Below, in pieces: positions 26,474-37,115 of a DNA stretch of 64,000 bases. Source of the stretch: Shewanella sp. MBTL60-112-B2 (GTDB lineage: Bacteria; Pseudomonadota; Gammaproteobacteria; Enterobacterales; Shewanellaceae); the NCBI RefSeq assembly GCF_019655055.1, contig NZ_BPFA01000020.1, positions 31,668 to 95,667 on the forward strand, read 5' to 3'. Within the stretch, counting starts at the first letter, position 1; each line of letters begins with the position of its first letter. Both the position numbers and the translations under genes were made by a program. Under the pieces are notes generated by a model, which was not told the origin of the DNA, did no database searches, and saw nothing but the letters and a program-made list of their open reading frames with translations.

Positions 26474-27490
26474 ATGAAAAGCTATACTTTAAGAGTACTG
26501 GCTGACCATTTAAATGCAGACGTTCAAGGTGATGATACAGTTGAGATCTCAACTGTAGGCACCTTGGACGGTGCAGGTCCGGGTCAAATCTCTTTCTTGG
26601 CAAATTCTAAATATCGCTCGCAGCTGCAAACCACAGCTGCGTCGGCGATCTTGATGACGCCTACAGATGCAGAAAGCTATACAGGCAATGCGATTGTATT
26701 AAAAGATCCTTACGTGGGTTTTGCACGCATAGCACAGTTTCTCGATACCACTCCAAAGGCTGCCGATAATATCCACCCGTCTGCACAAATAGCTAGTTCA
26801 GCTATGTTAGGCGAAGGTGTGGCGATTGGCGCTAACGCGGTGATTGGTGAGAATGTTATTCTAGGTAACAATGTACAGATTGGTGCTGGCTCTGTTGTTG
26901 GCCAAGACAGTGTGATTGGTTCAAACACACGTTTATGGGCTAATGTAACGGTTTACCATAATGTGCATTTAGGCCAAGACTGTATTATCCACTCTGGTGC
27001 AATTTTAGGTTCTGACGGCTTTGGTTATGCTAATGAGCGTGGCCAATGGATTAAAATCCCGCAAACCGGTGGTGTACGCATTGGTGACCGCGTTGAAATT
27101 GGCGCTAATACTACAGTCGATCGCGGCGCAATCGATCACACAGAAATTCACGACGGGGTTATTTTAGATAATCAAGTTCAAATTGCACACAATGATATCA
27201 TTGGTGCAAATACTGCCATTGCAGGTAGTACAGTTGTTGCTGGTAGTGTCACTATTGGTAAACATTGTATTATTGGCGGCAATTGTGCAATTTCAGGCCA
27301 TTTAAGTATTGCTGACGGCGTGCATGTTACTGGTAGCACCAATATTACTAGCGTGATCCGAGAAGCCGGAGTTTATTCATCAGCAACAGTTGCGATGGAT
27401 AACAAGCTTTGGCGTAAGAATACCGTGCGTTTTAGACAGTTAGATACGCTATTCCAACGTGTGAAAACACTGGAAAATAACGTAAAGTAA
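26474..27490 (+). CDS. lpxD: UDP-3-O-(3-hydroxyacyl)glucosamine N-acyltransferase LpxD
   Basis: LpxD adds the second (N-linked) hydroxyacyl chain to UDP-glucosamine in lipid A synthesis, from acyl-ACP. 338 residues: an N-terminal uridine-binding domain (to about residue 100), then a left-handed beta-helix with the hexapeptide repeats IGANAVIGENVILGNNVQIG, and the catalytic His in QVQIAHNDIIGAN near residue 240. A C-terminal helix for ACP binding follows. It starts 4 bases after skp. Confidence 0.97.
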   Translation: MKSYTLRVLADHLNADVQGDDTVEISTVGTLDGAGPGQISFLANSKYRSQLQTTAASAILMTPTDAESYTGNAIVLKDPYVGFARIAQFLDTTPKAADNIHPSAQIASSAMLGEGVAIGANAVIGENVILGNNVQIGAGSVVGQDSVIGSNTRLWANVTVYHNVHLGQDCIIHSGAILGSDGFGYANERGQWIKIPQTGGVRIGDRVEIGANTTVDRGAIDHTEIHDGVILDNQVQIAHNDIIGANTAIAGSTVVAGSVTIGKHCIIGGNCAISGHLSIADGVHVTGSTNITSVIREAGVYSSATVAMDNKLWRKNTVRFRQLDTLFQRVKTLENNVK

Positions 27491-27526
27491 ATGAATGACT
27501 GCTGTGAGCAGATAAAGGAAAATTTC

Positions 27527-27988
27527 GTGTCAAATCAATTGAATACAATGGATATCAAAGAGATCCTAAAATTTTTACCTCATAGGTATCCATTTTTATT
27601 GATCGATAGAGTGCTAGATTTCACTCCTGGTGAAACCCTACATGCCATTAAAAACGTCACTATTAATGAACCATTTTTTCAGGGACACTTCCCGGTTCAG
27701 CCTGTGATGCCAGGTGTACTGATTTTAGAAGCGATGGCGCAGGCAACTGGCTTATTGGCTTTTAAAACCATGAGTGAAGAGCCGTCTAATGACGCGTTAT
27801 ACTATTTTGCAGGTATCGACAAAGCGCGTTTTAAGCGTGTAGTTGAACCAGGTGACCAACTTCATTTTGAAGTGCAAATGATTAAAGAGCGCCGCGGAAT
27901 TGGCGTGTTTACTGGCGTAGCTAAAGTGGATGGCGAGGTAGTTTGTTCAGCCGAGATCATGTGTGCACGTAGAGAGATTTCTAAGTGA
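27527..27988 (+). CDS. fabZ: 3-hydroxyacyl-ACP dehydratase FabZ
   Basis: FabZ dehydrates 3-hydroxyacyl-ACP in fatty acid elongation, competing with LpxA and LpxD for hydroxymyristoyl-ACP. About 153 residues with the hot-dog fold signature [16 protein letters not shown] near residue 19, the catalytic His in [14 protein letters not shown] and the catalytic Glu in LEAMAQATG. The GTG start has AAAGGA about 7 bases upstream; an ATG 12 codons earlier directly follows the lpxD stop but lacks a site. The last bases overlap the lpxA start. Confidence 0.95.
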   Translation: MSNQLNTMDIKEILKFLPHRYPFLLIDRVLDFTPGETLHAIKNVTINEPFFQGHFPVQPVMPGVLILEAMAQATGLLAFKTMSEEPSNDALYYFAGIDKARFKRVVEPGDQLHFEVQMIKERRGIGVFTGVAKVDGEVVCSAEIMCARREISK

Positions 27989-28755
27989 TTGATAAATTAG
28001 CTTACATCCACCCAGATGCCAAGATTGGCAAGAATGTGACGATTGGTCCTTGGACCTATATCGGTGCAGATGTTGAGATTGGCGATGATTGCTGGTTCAG
28101 CTCACACGTTGTTGTGAAAGGACCAACTGTTATCGGTAAAGGCAATAAGTTCTACCAGTTCGCCTCAGTGGGTGAAGATTGCCAAGATAAGAAATATGCG
28201 GGTGAAGCGACTCGTTTGATTATTGGTGACAATAACGTGATCCGCGAATCGGTAACGATTCACCGCGGGACGACTCAAGATGAATGGGAAACACGTATTG
28301 GCTCTAACAACTTGTTTATGGCTTATGTGCATATCGCTCATGATTGTGTTGTAGGTAGCAACGTGATTATGGCTAATAACGCATCTATTGCAGGCCATGT
28401 ACATGTTGGCGATTGGGCTATCTTAGGTGGTATGACTGGCGTTCATCAGTTTGTGCACATTGGTGCCCATGCGTTTACTGCTGGTAGTTCATTGATCCTT
28501 AACGATGTGCCACCATTTGTAATGGCATCGGGTCAACCTGCTATTCCTAGAGGCTTGAATATTGAAGGCATGAAGCGTCGCGGCTTCTCTAAAGAGTCTC
28601 AGCTTTCTGTGCGTAGAGCTTACAAGACACTCTATCGCAGCAGCTTAACCGTTGCCGAAGCGGTTGAGCAGCTTAAAGAGGCTGCGATTGATGATGAACA
28701 GGTTCAAATGTTAATTGAGTTTGTCGCCTCCTCCCAACGGGGCATCATCCGCTAA
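27985..28755 (+). CDS. lpxA: UDP-N-acetylglucosamine acyltransferase LpxA
   Basis: LpxA catalyses the first step of lipid A synthesis, moving a 3-hydroxyacyl chain from ACP to the 3-OH of UDP-GlcNAc. 256 residues, the E. coli-like length, with hexapeptide repeats ([20 protein letters not shown]), the catalytic His in [14 protein letters not shown], and the C-terminal helical part LRRAY-like [14 protein letters not shown]. The start is GTG overlapping the fabZ stop (GTGA), so the two are translationally coupled. Confidence 0.97.
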   Translation: MIDKLAYIHPDAKIGKNVTIGPWTYIGADVEIGDDCWFSSHVVVKGPTVIGKGNKFYQFASVGEDCQDKKYAGEATRLIIGDNNVIRESVTIHRGTTQDEWETRIGSNNLFMAYVHIAHDCVVGSNVIMANNASIAGHVHVGDWAILGGMTGVHQFVHIGAHAFTAGSSLILNDVPPFVMASGQPAIPRGLNIEGMKRRGFSKESQLSVRRAYKTLYRSSLTVAEAVEQLKEAAIDDEQVQMLIEFVASSQRGIIR

Positions 28756-28765
28756 GTTAATTATC

Positions 28766-28794
28766 GAACCCGTGTAAAAGCGGGTTCTTTGTTT
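28766..28794 (+). terminator. Weak terminator/attenuator between lpxA and lpxB
   Basis: A 7-bp stem (GAACCCG / CGGGTTC) with an 8-base loop followed by TTTGTTT. Because lpxB starts about 35 bases later in the same orientation and is normally in this operon, partial termination is more likely than a full stop. Confidence 0.65.
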
Positions 28795-28822
28795 CCCACC
28801 TACCAATAATAGACATCACTTT

Positions 28823-29974
28823 ATGAGTTCAAACAATCCTCGTGTTTTTGCTATGGTTGCCGGAGAAATTTCAGGTGACATTTTAGGCGCAGGTTTAATT
28901 AAAGCGCTGCAAGTTAGCTACCCGGATGCCAAGTTTGTCGGTATTGGCGGACCACGTATGGAAGCGCTCGGTTTCGAATCGATTTTTTCATACGAAGAGC
29001 TAGCCGTAATGGGGATAGTCGAAGTACTTTCTCGTTTACCAAGATTGCTAAAAGTGCGTAAGACTCTGATTGAAAAGCTAACCGCAATTAATCCAGATTG
29101 TTTTATTGGTATTGACGCACCTGATTTTAATATTGGTTTGGAACTAAAGTTAAAACAGCGTGGGATTAAAACCGTACATTATGTCAGTCCATCTGTATGG
29201 GCATGGCGACCAAAACGTATTTTCAAAATAGCTAAGGCCACCGATATGGTGCTGTCTTTATTGCCTTTTGAAAAAGCGTTTTACGATGAATATCAGGTAC
29301 CTTGTACCTTTGTTGGTCATACTTTGGCTGACGATATCCCGCTTGAAAATGATAAAGCGCAGGCACGCGAACAGCTAGGGCTGGATCCTGCTGCAGAATA
29401 CTTAGCCATTTTGCCAGGCTCACGCGGCGGTGAGTTAAAGCAACTTGCAGAACCTTTTGTCAAAGCGGCGAGTCTGATTAAGCAGCGTTATCCCGATATC
29501 AAGTTCGTTACGCCTTTGGTGAATCAAAAACGTCGTGATCAATTTGAGCAAGCATTACGTGAACACGCTCCGGATTTAGAAATTCATTTAGTCGAAGGTC
29601 AGTCACGAGAAGTGATGGCGGCAGCTGACTGCATCTTGCTCGCATCGGGTACTGCAACATTAGAAGCCATGCTGGTTAAGCGCCCTATGGTAGTTGCCTA
29701 TCGCGTTAGTCCTATCACGTACCGTATTGCTAAAGGCATGATGCTGACCAAGCGTTACTCATTGCCGAATTTACTTGCCGATGATGATGTGATTGAAGAG
29801 CTTATTCAGGCCGATTGTACGCCTGACAAAATAGCAAAGGCAGTAGGCGTACAGCTCGATAGTGATTTTACGCCAACCTATAATCGCTTTATGGCGATGC
29901 ATCAAGCTATTCGCTGTGATGCGAGTGCTCGCGCAGCTGATGCAGTGATTAAGTTAATTGAGGATAAAGTATAA
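28823..29974 (+). CDS. lpxB: Lipid-A-disaccharide synthase LpxB
   Basis: LpxB joins lipid X and UDP-2,3-diacylglucosamine to the tetraacyl disaccharide at the inner face of the inner membrane. 383 residues in a GT-B-type fold. Recognisable blocks are [15 protein letters not shown] at the N-terminus, [16 protein letters not shown] near residue 118, [12 protein letters not shown], and [23 protein letters not shown] near residue 272. Its stop overlaps the rnhB start by one base. Confidence 0.97.
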   Translation: MSSNNPRVFAMVAGEISGDILGAGLIKALQVSYPDAKFVGIGGPRMEALGFESIFSYEELAVMGIVEVLSRLPRLLKVRKTLIEKLTAINPDCFIGIDAPDFNIGLELKLKQRGIKTVHYVSPSVWAWRPKRIFKIAKATDMVLSLLPFEKAFYDEYQVPCTFVGHTLADDIPLENDKAQAREQLGLDPAAEYLAILPGSRGGELKQLAEPFVKAASLIKQRYPDIKFVTPLVNQKRRDQFEQALREHAPDLEIHLVEGQSREVMAAADCILLASGTATLEAMLVKRPMVVAYRVSPITYRIAKGMMLTKRYSLPNLLADDDVIEELIQADCTPDKIAKAVGVQLDSDFTPTYNRFMAMHQAIRCDASARAADAVIKLIEDKV

Positions 29975-30600
29975 TGGCGGTTTTTAAAGGGATCACACCT
30001 GACCAAGTGGCACAAATTTGCATTGGTCAATATGCCGGTGTTGATGAAGTGGGCCGAGGTCCGTTAATCGGTAATGTGGTTACGGCCGCTGTAATTTTAG
30101 ACCCTAATAATCCAATCGAAGGATTAAACGATTCTAAGAAGTTGTCAGAAAAAAAGCGTGAGTTGTTGTTTGAGCAAATTCAGCAAAAAGCCCTAAGTGT
30201 CAGTGTTGGTTCTGCAAGTCCTGATGAGATTGACGAGCTTAATATCTTGCACGCAACTATGCTTGCCATGCAGCGCGCGGTAGCTGGGCTTAATATCAAA
30301 CCGACAAGTGTGTTGGTTGATGGTAATCGCACACCTGATTTTGGCGTTGAGAGTCACGCTATTATCAAAGGTGACGGTCTTATCGATGCGATAAGTGCGG
30401 CATCTATTATCGCCAAAGTGGTGCGTGATAGAGAGATGGATGCGTTAGCAGCTCAATATCCACAATACGGCTTTGAAAAGCATAAAGGCTATCCGACCAA
30501 AGCTCATTTTGAAGCTCTTGCTGAGCATGGCGTGTTACCTGAACACCGTAAGAGCTTTAGGCCTGTGCGAGAAGCGTTAGATAACAACTCACTTTCGTAG
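29974..30600 (+). CDS. rnhB: Ribonuclease HII
   Basis: RNase HII cuts the RNA strand of RNA-DNA hybrids and opens DNA at single misincorporated ribonucleotides. 208 residues with the active-site block [16 protein letters not shown] near residue 19 (Asp-Glu pair), a further Asp in SVLVDGNR, and the carboxylate-containing segment [20 protein letters not shown]. It starts one base inside the lpxB stop (TAATG) and precedes dnaE, the order seen in E. coli. Confidence 0.97.
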   Translation: MAVFKGITPDQVAQICIGQYAGVDEVGRGPLIGNVVTAAVILDPNNPIEGLNDSKKLSEKKRELLFEQIQQKALSVSVGSASPDEIDELNILHATMLAMQRAVAGLNIKPTSVLVDGNRTPDFGVESHAIIKGDGLIDAISAASIIAKVVRDREMDALAAQYPQYGFEKHKGYPTKAHFEALAEHGVLPEHRKSFRPVREALDNNSLS

Positions 30601-30757
30601 TTGCTCTTGCCTGCTTGCTAAATCGAACTAACTTGCGTGAAAACTAACACATCTCTCAGCTGGGCTAATAGTTTAACTTGTTTGCTGTTGGCCCATGTTT
30701 TACCCTGTAAGATTGACTAGCCGTCTTCATCTATCAAAAAGAAAGATACTCCATATT

Positions 30758-33700
30758 ATGTCTGATCCACGTTTTGTGCATTTACGCGTTCACAGTGACT
30801 TTTCCATGTCAGATGGACTCTCTAAAGTTAAGCCTATTATTGGTAAAGTGGCTGAACTCGGGATGCCCGCAGTTGCATTAACCGATCAGACAAATATGTG
30901 TGGCTTGGTAAAGTTTTACGAGGCTTGTCACGGTAACGGTGTTAAGCCAATCATTGGTACTGACTTTTGGGTCAAAGTACCGGGATTCGATGAATTTTGC
31001 TCTATTACTGCATTAGCAATGGACAACACAGGTTATTCAAACCTGACCTTACTAATTAGTGATGCGTACCTGCGCGGTAACATTAATGATAAAGCCGTCA
31101 TCGACCATGAATGGTTAGCTAAATACAGCGAAGGGTTAATCTTACTCTCTGGCGCTAAAGATGGTGATATCGGCCGCGCGTTATTAAAAGAAAACAAGGC
31201 TCAGGTTGATAGCTTAGTCGAGTTTTATCAGACCCACTTTCCCGATAGATATTATTTAGAGCTGCTGCGTACAGGTCGCCCCGACGAAGAGCGCTACTTG
31301 CATATGGCCGTTGAACTTGCTGAGCAAAAAGGTCTGCCAGTGGTTGCCACTAACCAAGTGGTATTTAATAAGCCTGAACAGTTTGACGCGCACGAGATCC
31401 GCGTAGCCATTTACGACGGTTTTACGCTAGCCGATCCACGTCGTCCCAAAAAATACAGCGACCAGCAGTATTTTAAAAGCAGCGAAGAGATGTGTGAGCT
31501 GTTTGAAGATATTCCAGAAGCAATTGAAAATACGGTCGAAATTGCTAAGCGTTGTAACGCTACAGTAAGACTGCACGAATACTTCCTGCCTAACTTCCCT
31601 ACAGGTGACCTGACCATTGAAGACTTCCTGGTTGATGTGTCTGAAAAAGGCTTAGAAGAACGTTTAGAGTTCTTGTTCCCAGATCCTGAAGTGAGAGCTG
31701 AAAAGCGTCCTGAATACGATGAGCGTCTCGATATTGAGCTTAAAGTTATTAACCAAATGGGATTCCCTGGTTACTTCCTTATCGTAATGGAGTTTATCCA
31801 GTGGGGTAAGGATAACGATATTCCTATTGGCCCTGGCCGTGGTTCGGGTGCAGGGTCCTTGGTGGCTTACGCCCTTAAAATTACCGATTTGGATCCACTT
31901 GAATATGACTTACTGTTCGAGCGGTTCTTGAACCCAGAACGTGTATCTATGCCCGACTTCGACGTCGACTTCTGTATGGATAGACGAGATGAGGTAATCG
32001 ATCACGTAGCAGATCTTTATGGCCGTGACGCGGTATCACAAATTATTACTTTCGGTACCATGGCGGCGAAGGCGGTAATCCGAGATGTAGGTCGTGTACT
32101 CGGACATCCATATGGTTTTGTTGACCGTATTTCGAAGATGATCCCTGCTGAACCTGGTATGACTCTGGCTAAGGCGTTTGAGGTAGAGCCGGGGCTTCAA
32201 GAATCTTACGATGGCGATGAGGACGTTAAAGATCTTATCGATATGTGCCGGATATTGGAAGGTGTGACACGTAACGCCGGTAAGCACGCCGGTGGTGTGG
32301 TTATCGCACCGACGAAAATCACCGATTTTTCACCAATTTATTGTGATACCGAAGGCTTAAACCCAGTAACTCAGTTCGACAAGAACGACGTTGAAACCGC
32401 GGGCCTTGTTAAATTCGATTTCTTGGGTCTAAGAACGCTCACCATTATTGACTGGGCGCTACAGATGGTGAATAGCGTTAAAGATAAGAATGGCGAAGAG
32501 CGCGTTCGTATCGAGTCTATATCACTGACCGATCCAAAGTGCTTTAAGTTATTACAACGCTATGAAACGACCGCGGTATTCCAGCTGGAATCTCGTGGTA
32601 TGAAAGACTTGATTAAACGTCTTCAGCCAGACTGCTTCGAAGATATGATCGCACTGGTAGCACTATTTAGACCGGGCCCGCTGCAATCCGGCATGGTAGA
32701 TAACTTTATCGAACGTAAGCACGGTCGTGAGGAAGTGTCATATCCAGATGCTGAGTATCAGCATGAGTCGCTAAAAGAGCTACTGTCTCCGACCTACGGC
32801 ATTATTTTGTATCAAGAGCAGGTGATGCAGATTGCTCAGGTACTTGCCGGTTATACCTTGGGCGGCGCCGATATGCTTCGTCGTGCTATGGGTAAGAAAA
32901 AACCGGAAGAGATGGCCAAGCAGCGCGGTACGTTTGAAGCCGGCGCCATTGAAAATGGCGTCGATGGACCACTGTCGATGAAAATTTTCGACTTGGTAGA
33001 AAAATTCGCGGGTTATGGTTTTAACAAATCTCACTCAGCTGCTTACGCATTAGTATCCTACCAAACGCTTTGGCTAAAAACCCATTATCCCGCCCAGTTT
33101 ATGGCGGCGGTAATGTCTGCCGATATGGATAACACCGATAAGATCGTAACCTTGGTGGATGAGTGTGAGCGCATGGGCATGCCATTGCTGCCACCTGATG
33201 TGAACAAGGGCTTATTCAGATTCACCGTCGATGACGACTTAAACATTGTTTACGGCATTGGCGCGGTTAAAGGCGTGGGTGAAGGCCCTGTTGATTCTAT
33301 TCTTAAAGCACGTGAAAACGGACCCTTTATCGATCTGTTTGATTTCTGTGCCCGAATTGATCTTAAAAAGCTGAACCGCCGCGTAATTGAAAAACTAATC
33401 TGTGCTGGCGCATTGGATAATTTAGGCCCACATCGCGCCGCAATGATGGCAACCTTGCCTGAGGCGATTCGCGCAGCAGATCAACATGCAAAAGCCGAAG
33501 CAATTGGCCAGCACGATATGTTTGGTCTGCTTAATAGCGAGCCAGAAGACAGTAAGCAGCAGTTTGTTGAGTGTACGCCATGGCCTGATAAGGTTTGGCT
33601 TGAAGGGGAGCGAGACACCTTAGGTTTGTACCTAACTGGCCACCCAATTAACCAGTATTTAAAAGAGCTAAAACACTATACGTCTGGGCGATTGAAAGAT

Positions 33701-34228
33701 GTGCATCCAACGGATCGCGGTAAGACTATGAAAGCTGCGGGCTTAGTGGTGGCTACTCGCGTGATGATGACCAAGCGTGGCTCTAAAATGGGACTGGTAA
33801 CGCTTGATGATAAGAGCGCACGCTTGGAGATCATGCTGTTTACCGAAGCGTTTGAGAAGTTTAATCATCTGCTCGAGAAAGACCGTATTTTGATCATCGA
33901 AGGAGAGGTGAGCTTTGATGACTTCTCTGGTGGCAATCGGATGACGGCGCGTAACATCATCGACATGGGTGAGGCAAGGAGTCATTTTGCTAACGCGGTC
34001 GAGGTGGAGCTGCAGTCGGAGAAGGTTGATGCTCAATGGTTGAATGATTTCAAGGCTGCAGTAGAGCCTTGGAAAGCGGGAGCTGTACCTGTGTTGATAA
34101 ACTATGCTCAACCCCAATCAAAGGCACAATTTACCTTAGGGGATGAGTGGCGCGTAAACCCGACCGATGAGTTGATGTTAGCGCTGGAGTCGTTAACAGG
34201 CTCTGGCAAGGTTAAGATCGTTTTTTAG
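30758..34228 (+). CDS. dnaE: DNA polymerase III alpha subunit
   Basis: The replicative polymerase subunit. 1156 residues, close to E. coli's 1160. The N-terminal PHP domain begins [19 protein letters not shown]; the palm carries the catalytic aspartates in [14 protein letters not shown] near residue 400 and the [16 protein letters not shown] block before it; the C-terminal part holds the helix-hairpin-helix, the OB fold (about residues 985-1070, [18 protein letters not shown]) and the tau-binding end. I choose the ATG before SDPRFVHLR; a longer frame upstream has no resemblance. tilS follows after 54 bases; accA, which follows dnaE in E. coli, is not here. Confidence 0.97.
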   Translation: MSDPRFVHLRVHSDFSMSDGLSKVKPIIGKVAELGMPAVALTDQTNMCGLVKFYEACHGNGVKPIIGTDFWVKVPGFDEFCSITALAMDNTGYSNLTLLISDAYLRGNINDKAVIDHEWLAKYSEGLILLSGAKDGDIGRALLKENKAQVDSLVEFYQTHFPDRYYLELLRTGRPDEERYLHMAVELAEQKGLPVVATNQVVFNKPEQFDAHEIRVAIYDGFTLADPRRPKKYSDQQYFKSSEEMCELFEDIPEAIENTVEIAKRCNATVRLHEYFLPNFPTGDLTIEDFLVDVSEKGLEERLEFLFPDPEVRAEKRPEYDERLDIELKVINQMGFPGYFLIVMEFIQWGKDNDIPIGPGRGSGAGSLVAYALKITDLDPLEYDLLFERFLNPERVSMPDFDVDFCMDRRDEVIDHVADLYGRDAVSQIITFGTMAAKAVIRDVGRVLGHPYGFVDRISKMIPAEPGMTLAKAFEVEPGLQESYDGDEDVKDLIDMCRILEGVTRNAGKHAGGVVIAPTKITDFSPIYCDTEGLNPVTQFDKNDVETAGLVKFDFLGLRTLTIIDWALQMVNSVKDKNGEERVRIESISLTDPKCFKLLQRYETTAVFQLESRGMKDLIKRLQPDCFEDMIALVALFRPGPLQSGMVDNFIERKHGREEVSYPDAEYQHESLKELLSPTYGIILYQEQVMQIAQVLAGYTLGGADMLRRAMGKKKPEEMAKQRGTFEAGAIENGVDGPLSMKIFDLVEKFAGYGFNKSHSAAYALVSYQTLWLKTHYPAQFMAAVMSADMDNTDKIVTLVDECERMGMPLLPPDVNKGLFRFTVDDDLNIVYGIGAVKGVGEGPVDSILKARENGPFIDLFDFCARIDLKKLNRRVIEKLICAGALDNLGPHRAAMMATLPEAIRAADQHAKAEAIGQHDMFGLLNSEPEDSKQQFVECTPWPDKVWLEGERDTLGLYLTGHPINQYLKELKHYTSGRLKDVHPTDRGKTMKAAGLVVATRVMMTKRGSKMGLVTLDDKSARLEIMLFTEAFEKFNHLLEKDRILIIEGEVSFDDFSGGNRMTARNIIDMGEARSHFANAVEVELQSEKVDAQWLNDFKAAVEPWKAGAVPVLINYAQPQSKAQFTLGDEWRVNPTDELMLALESLTGSGKVKIVF

Positions 34229-34282
34229 GGTTGTTTTTACGATCTATTTTTAAGACTGTTTGTAAGGTAATGGCTTTCTAAT

Positions 34283-35692
34283 ATGGATATCTCGGCTTCT
34301 ATCTCGGAGTGCATTAAGTTGTTACCTCAGCGTTCAGTAAACACCGAGGTAACAGGCGAACAAGTGTGCCAGAAAAGGCGCAAGCTTATTCTGGCATACA
34401 GTGGTGGTGTTGACTCTGAAATATTGGCTCACGGCCTCTCACTGTTTGCTAAAAATAACACTGACTTTGAGTGTCTTCTCGTTCATATTCATCACGGCTT
34501 AAGCCCTAATGCTGACATTTGGGCACAACACTGTGGCACTCAGGCGCAGCATTATCAGCTTGACTGTACGATTAAGCGAGTTGAAGTTAAGCTTGCTCCA
34601 AGAGTGAGCGTTGAGGCTCAGGCACGCAGCGTACGCTATCAGGCTTTGTTATCGGAACTTGAGCAAGGTGATGTGTTAATGACGGCGCACCATCAAGACG
34701 ACCAGTTAGAGACGGTTTTGCTGGCATTAAAGCGAGGCCTCGGCCCTAAAGGCTTAGCTGGCATGGGCAAGGTGCAACGTTTTGAGCAGCAACACTGGCT
34801 GATTAGACCACTACTAGATTTTAGTAAAGTAGAGATCGAAGCTTACGCAAAACAGAACAAGATTACCCATATTGAAGATGAAAGTAATTTCGATGATAAG
34901 TACGACAGAAACTTTCTTCGCTTAGAGATTATTCCTACATTAAAACAGCGTTGGAGTGCCATTGCGGCAACTGCAAGTCGCAGTGCTGAATTATGTGCCT
35001 TGCAGCAATCTGTTATCGATGAAGAGACTGCTCTTAGATTACCGCAACTTCAGCGTCAAAGGGCAGGGGAGTGCACTCTAGATCTAGACAAGCTTGCAAC
35101 TTACTCTAAGGCCTGGCAGTCACTGCTGCTACGCGGTCATATGGAGTCGTTAGGCTTTGCACCACCCTCCAAGGTGCAAGGTGAGCAGATCTTAACTCAG
35201 TTGTTAGAGGCTAAGGTTGATGCGAGTGTTGAGATACGGCTAGTCGATGTGGTCATTAGGCGCTTTAAGCGAGATGGCTATTTTTTATCGCTAAGCTCGA
35301 TGCAACATAAGATGAAGCAAACTTATCCCTCGCTCACTCTGAATCATATCGAAGAGTTACTGAATGGTGAGGTTTCATTGCCAACCGGTGGCTATCTCTC
35401 TGCACAAACCTATACAACTGGCGTACGACTCAGGTTACCAACTGACTCAGAGCAGGTTTCCATTGTATTTGCACTACCAGGTAGTACGCGATGTCAGCCC
35501 CATAACCGCAGTAAAGGGCGCGAGCTGAAGAAGTTGTGGCAAGAACTTGAATTAGCGCCATGGGAGCGTGGGCGAGTTCCACTGCTGTGCTATGACGGTA
35601 AACTTGTCGCAGTTTGTGGTTACTGGATAGAGAAGTCCTATTTAGCCAGCGAGCAGGGCTTAGGGCTTAACCTGAGTGTTAACCACGCTTGA
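34283..35692 (+). CDS. tilS: tRNA(Ile)-lysidine synthase TilS
   Basis: TilS attaches lysine to C34 of the tRNA-Ile CAU anticodon, which switches it from reading AUG to AUA; it is essential in most bacteria. 469 residues: the PP-loop ATP-binding motif LAYSGGVDSEILAHGL near residue 35, then the family block VLMTAHHQDDQLETVLLALKRG with the His-His-Asp-Asp cluster, and the C-terminal substrate-binding domains. About 30 residues precede the usual family start, so a later start is possible, but no better one is seen. Confidence 0.94.
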   Translation: MDISASISECIKLLPQRSVNTEVTGEQVCQKRRKLILAYSGGVDSEILAHGLSLFAKNNTDFECLLVHIHHGLSPNADIWAQHCGTQAQHYQLDCTIKRVEVKLAPRVSVEAQARSVRYQALLSELEQGDVLMTAHHQDDQLETVLLALKRGLGPKGLAGMGKVQRFEQQHWLIRPLLDFSKVEIEAYAKQNKITHIEDESNFDDKYDRNFLRLEIIPTLKQRWSAIAATASRSAELCALQQSVIDEETALRLPQLQRQRAGECTLDLDKLATYSKAWQSLLLRGHMESLGFAPPSKVQGEQILTQLLEAKVDASVEIRLVDVVIRRFKRDGYFLSLSSMQHKMKQTYPSLTLNHIEELLNGEVSLPTGGYLSAQTYTTGVRLRLPTDSEQVSIVFALPGSTRCQPHNRSKGRELKKLWQELELAPWERGRVPLLCYDGKLVAVCGYWIEKSYLASEQGLGLNLSVNHA

Positions 35693-35738
35693 GTGGGAGA
35701 TTGGGTCTGTTTAAACCGCTTTAATCCGCACCTCACTT

Positions 35739-36620
35739 TTAAGCAGCACAAATTTGGTAGCATTGCCTTCCGGCTGCTTTTGCTTCATATAAGGCATTAT
35801 CGGCTCGTTGATATAGGCTGTGTTCTGTATCTTTATCCCGCCACTGGGTAACCCCCATACTGGTGCTGACTTGATACTTCTCTAAGTAGTGATGATTGAC
35901 AAGCGCATTGAGGATCCGATTACATAACACCCGAGCCTCATTAACATCGGCTTGTACCAGCAAAGTAAATTCATCCCCACCTATTCTAAATGCCTGATCA
36001 GTATCTCTTATCGTGGTATTGAGCATGTCAGCAAATTCAATTAAGGCGTTGTCACCTAACTGATGTCCAAAATCGTCATTAAGTTGTTTGAAGTTATCTA
36101 AATCTAAGACGATAAGAGAAAAGCTGCTTTGGTTGCGCTTGGACCGGGCTATCTCCTTTTTTAGAGATTGCTGATAGTAATGACGATTACCTAACTTGGT
36201 AAGTGCGTCATACATGGCTTGCTGCGACATCTCTTGATACTGAATCGCGTTAATAAGCGGCTGTAATACTAGGTCTTTAAGCTGATTTAACATCAAGGTT
36301 TGCGACGGTACTAAGGCAGCTTTGAGATTATAGTTTATGGTAACTTGTTGGTCGGCAAAGGTCAGTTTTTGCTCGAAAGCATAGCCATATTGCTGGCCCC
36401 AATGAAACTGATATTGTTTATAAGTCAGGCGGACACCATAAAGCGGCAAATGTTGTCCCATTATCTGGCCAAAGCAGGCAAACACTGTCCTAGGATCTAA
36501 GTGTTGATGCAGTTGCTGAATGATATTAACAAGGTCGATATCCAGTGATGTCGACATTCCTATATCAGTCTGCTGGCGATACTTGATAGGGAAGGACTCT
36601 GTTGCTAAGCCAAGTTCCAT
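35739..36620 (-). CDS. Diguanylate cyclase (GGDEF domain)
   Basis: A 293-residue cytosolic protein. The C-terminal ~165 residues form a GGDEF domain with MYDALTKLGNRHYYQQSLKK, VLDLDNFKQLNDDFGHQLGDNAL and the intact active site RIGGDEFTLL near residue 218. An RxxD inhibitory site lies five residues before it (RDTD), so product inhibition by c-di-GMP is expected. The N-terminal ~120 residues contain no membrane helix and resemble a small sensory domain that I cannot name. It should make c-di-GMP from two GTP. The start is uncertain: the first ATG has GGGAG about 10 bases upstream; one 21 codons on is possible. Confidence 0.88.
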   Translation of the reverse strand: MELGLATESFPIKYRQQTDIGMSTSLDIDLVNIIQQLHQHLDPRTVFACFGQIMGQHLPLYGVRLTYKQYQFHWGQQYGYAFEQKLTFADQQVTINYNLKAALVPSQTLMLNQLKDLVLQPLINAIQYQEMSQQAMYDALTKLGNRHYYQQSLKKEIARSKRNQSSFSLIVLDLDNFKQLNDDFGHQLGDNALIEFADMLNTTIRDTDQAFRIGGDEFTLLVQADVNEARVLCNRILNALVNHHYLEKYQVSTSMGVTQWRDKDTEHSLYQRADNALYEAKAAGRQCYQICAA

Positions 36621-37115
36621 TGGTGTTTTCTCCCAGTGTTTTTGTTACAGCGTCAATATGACTTACCTTTCCTGATAAGCAAAAATCGTGCCTTAGATTG
36701 TTATGTATTATCTTTGTAGTATTTCGGCGCAGACAATTTAGTCTAATAGCCGGCTCACTCATACTTGCTCAACTGATGTATTGCGTTGTGACTCGAAGTT
36801 GAATTTGCTTCGATAGTTAGTAGCTTAATAATTAGGGAGCGGCTAACTAACTAGCTACCTACTAACTAAAAATTTGCTTATAGCGAGCAGTAACGAAGAT
36901 TTCAGTAACAATAAGTGCAGTTTTAGTGTGTTAGTTTTCACTCTTATTATCTCTTCTGGTAACTGTATTGAACTTGAACAGCGGTAGGAAATTGGTGTGA
37001 TAGCAATAATCATTTGTCTTTATTTGTCATTCAGTTAATCTCTAGTTAACCGAATGGAAAATATTGGTGTCGATATTTTGACGGATATTGATGGGCTAAG
37101 GAGTACATTGCACGC
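36621..37115. other. 495-bp intergenic region with no gene
   Basis: An AT-rich divergent control region between the diguanylate cyclase and the antiporter. It holds short CTAACTA-type repeats around 36843-36870 and an imperfect inverted repeat CATTCAGTTAA / GTTAACCGAATG near 37028-37056. I see no credible coding frame, RNA family or clear promoter. Confidence 0.5.
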
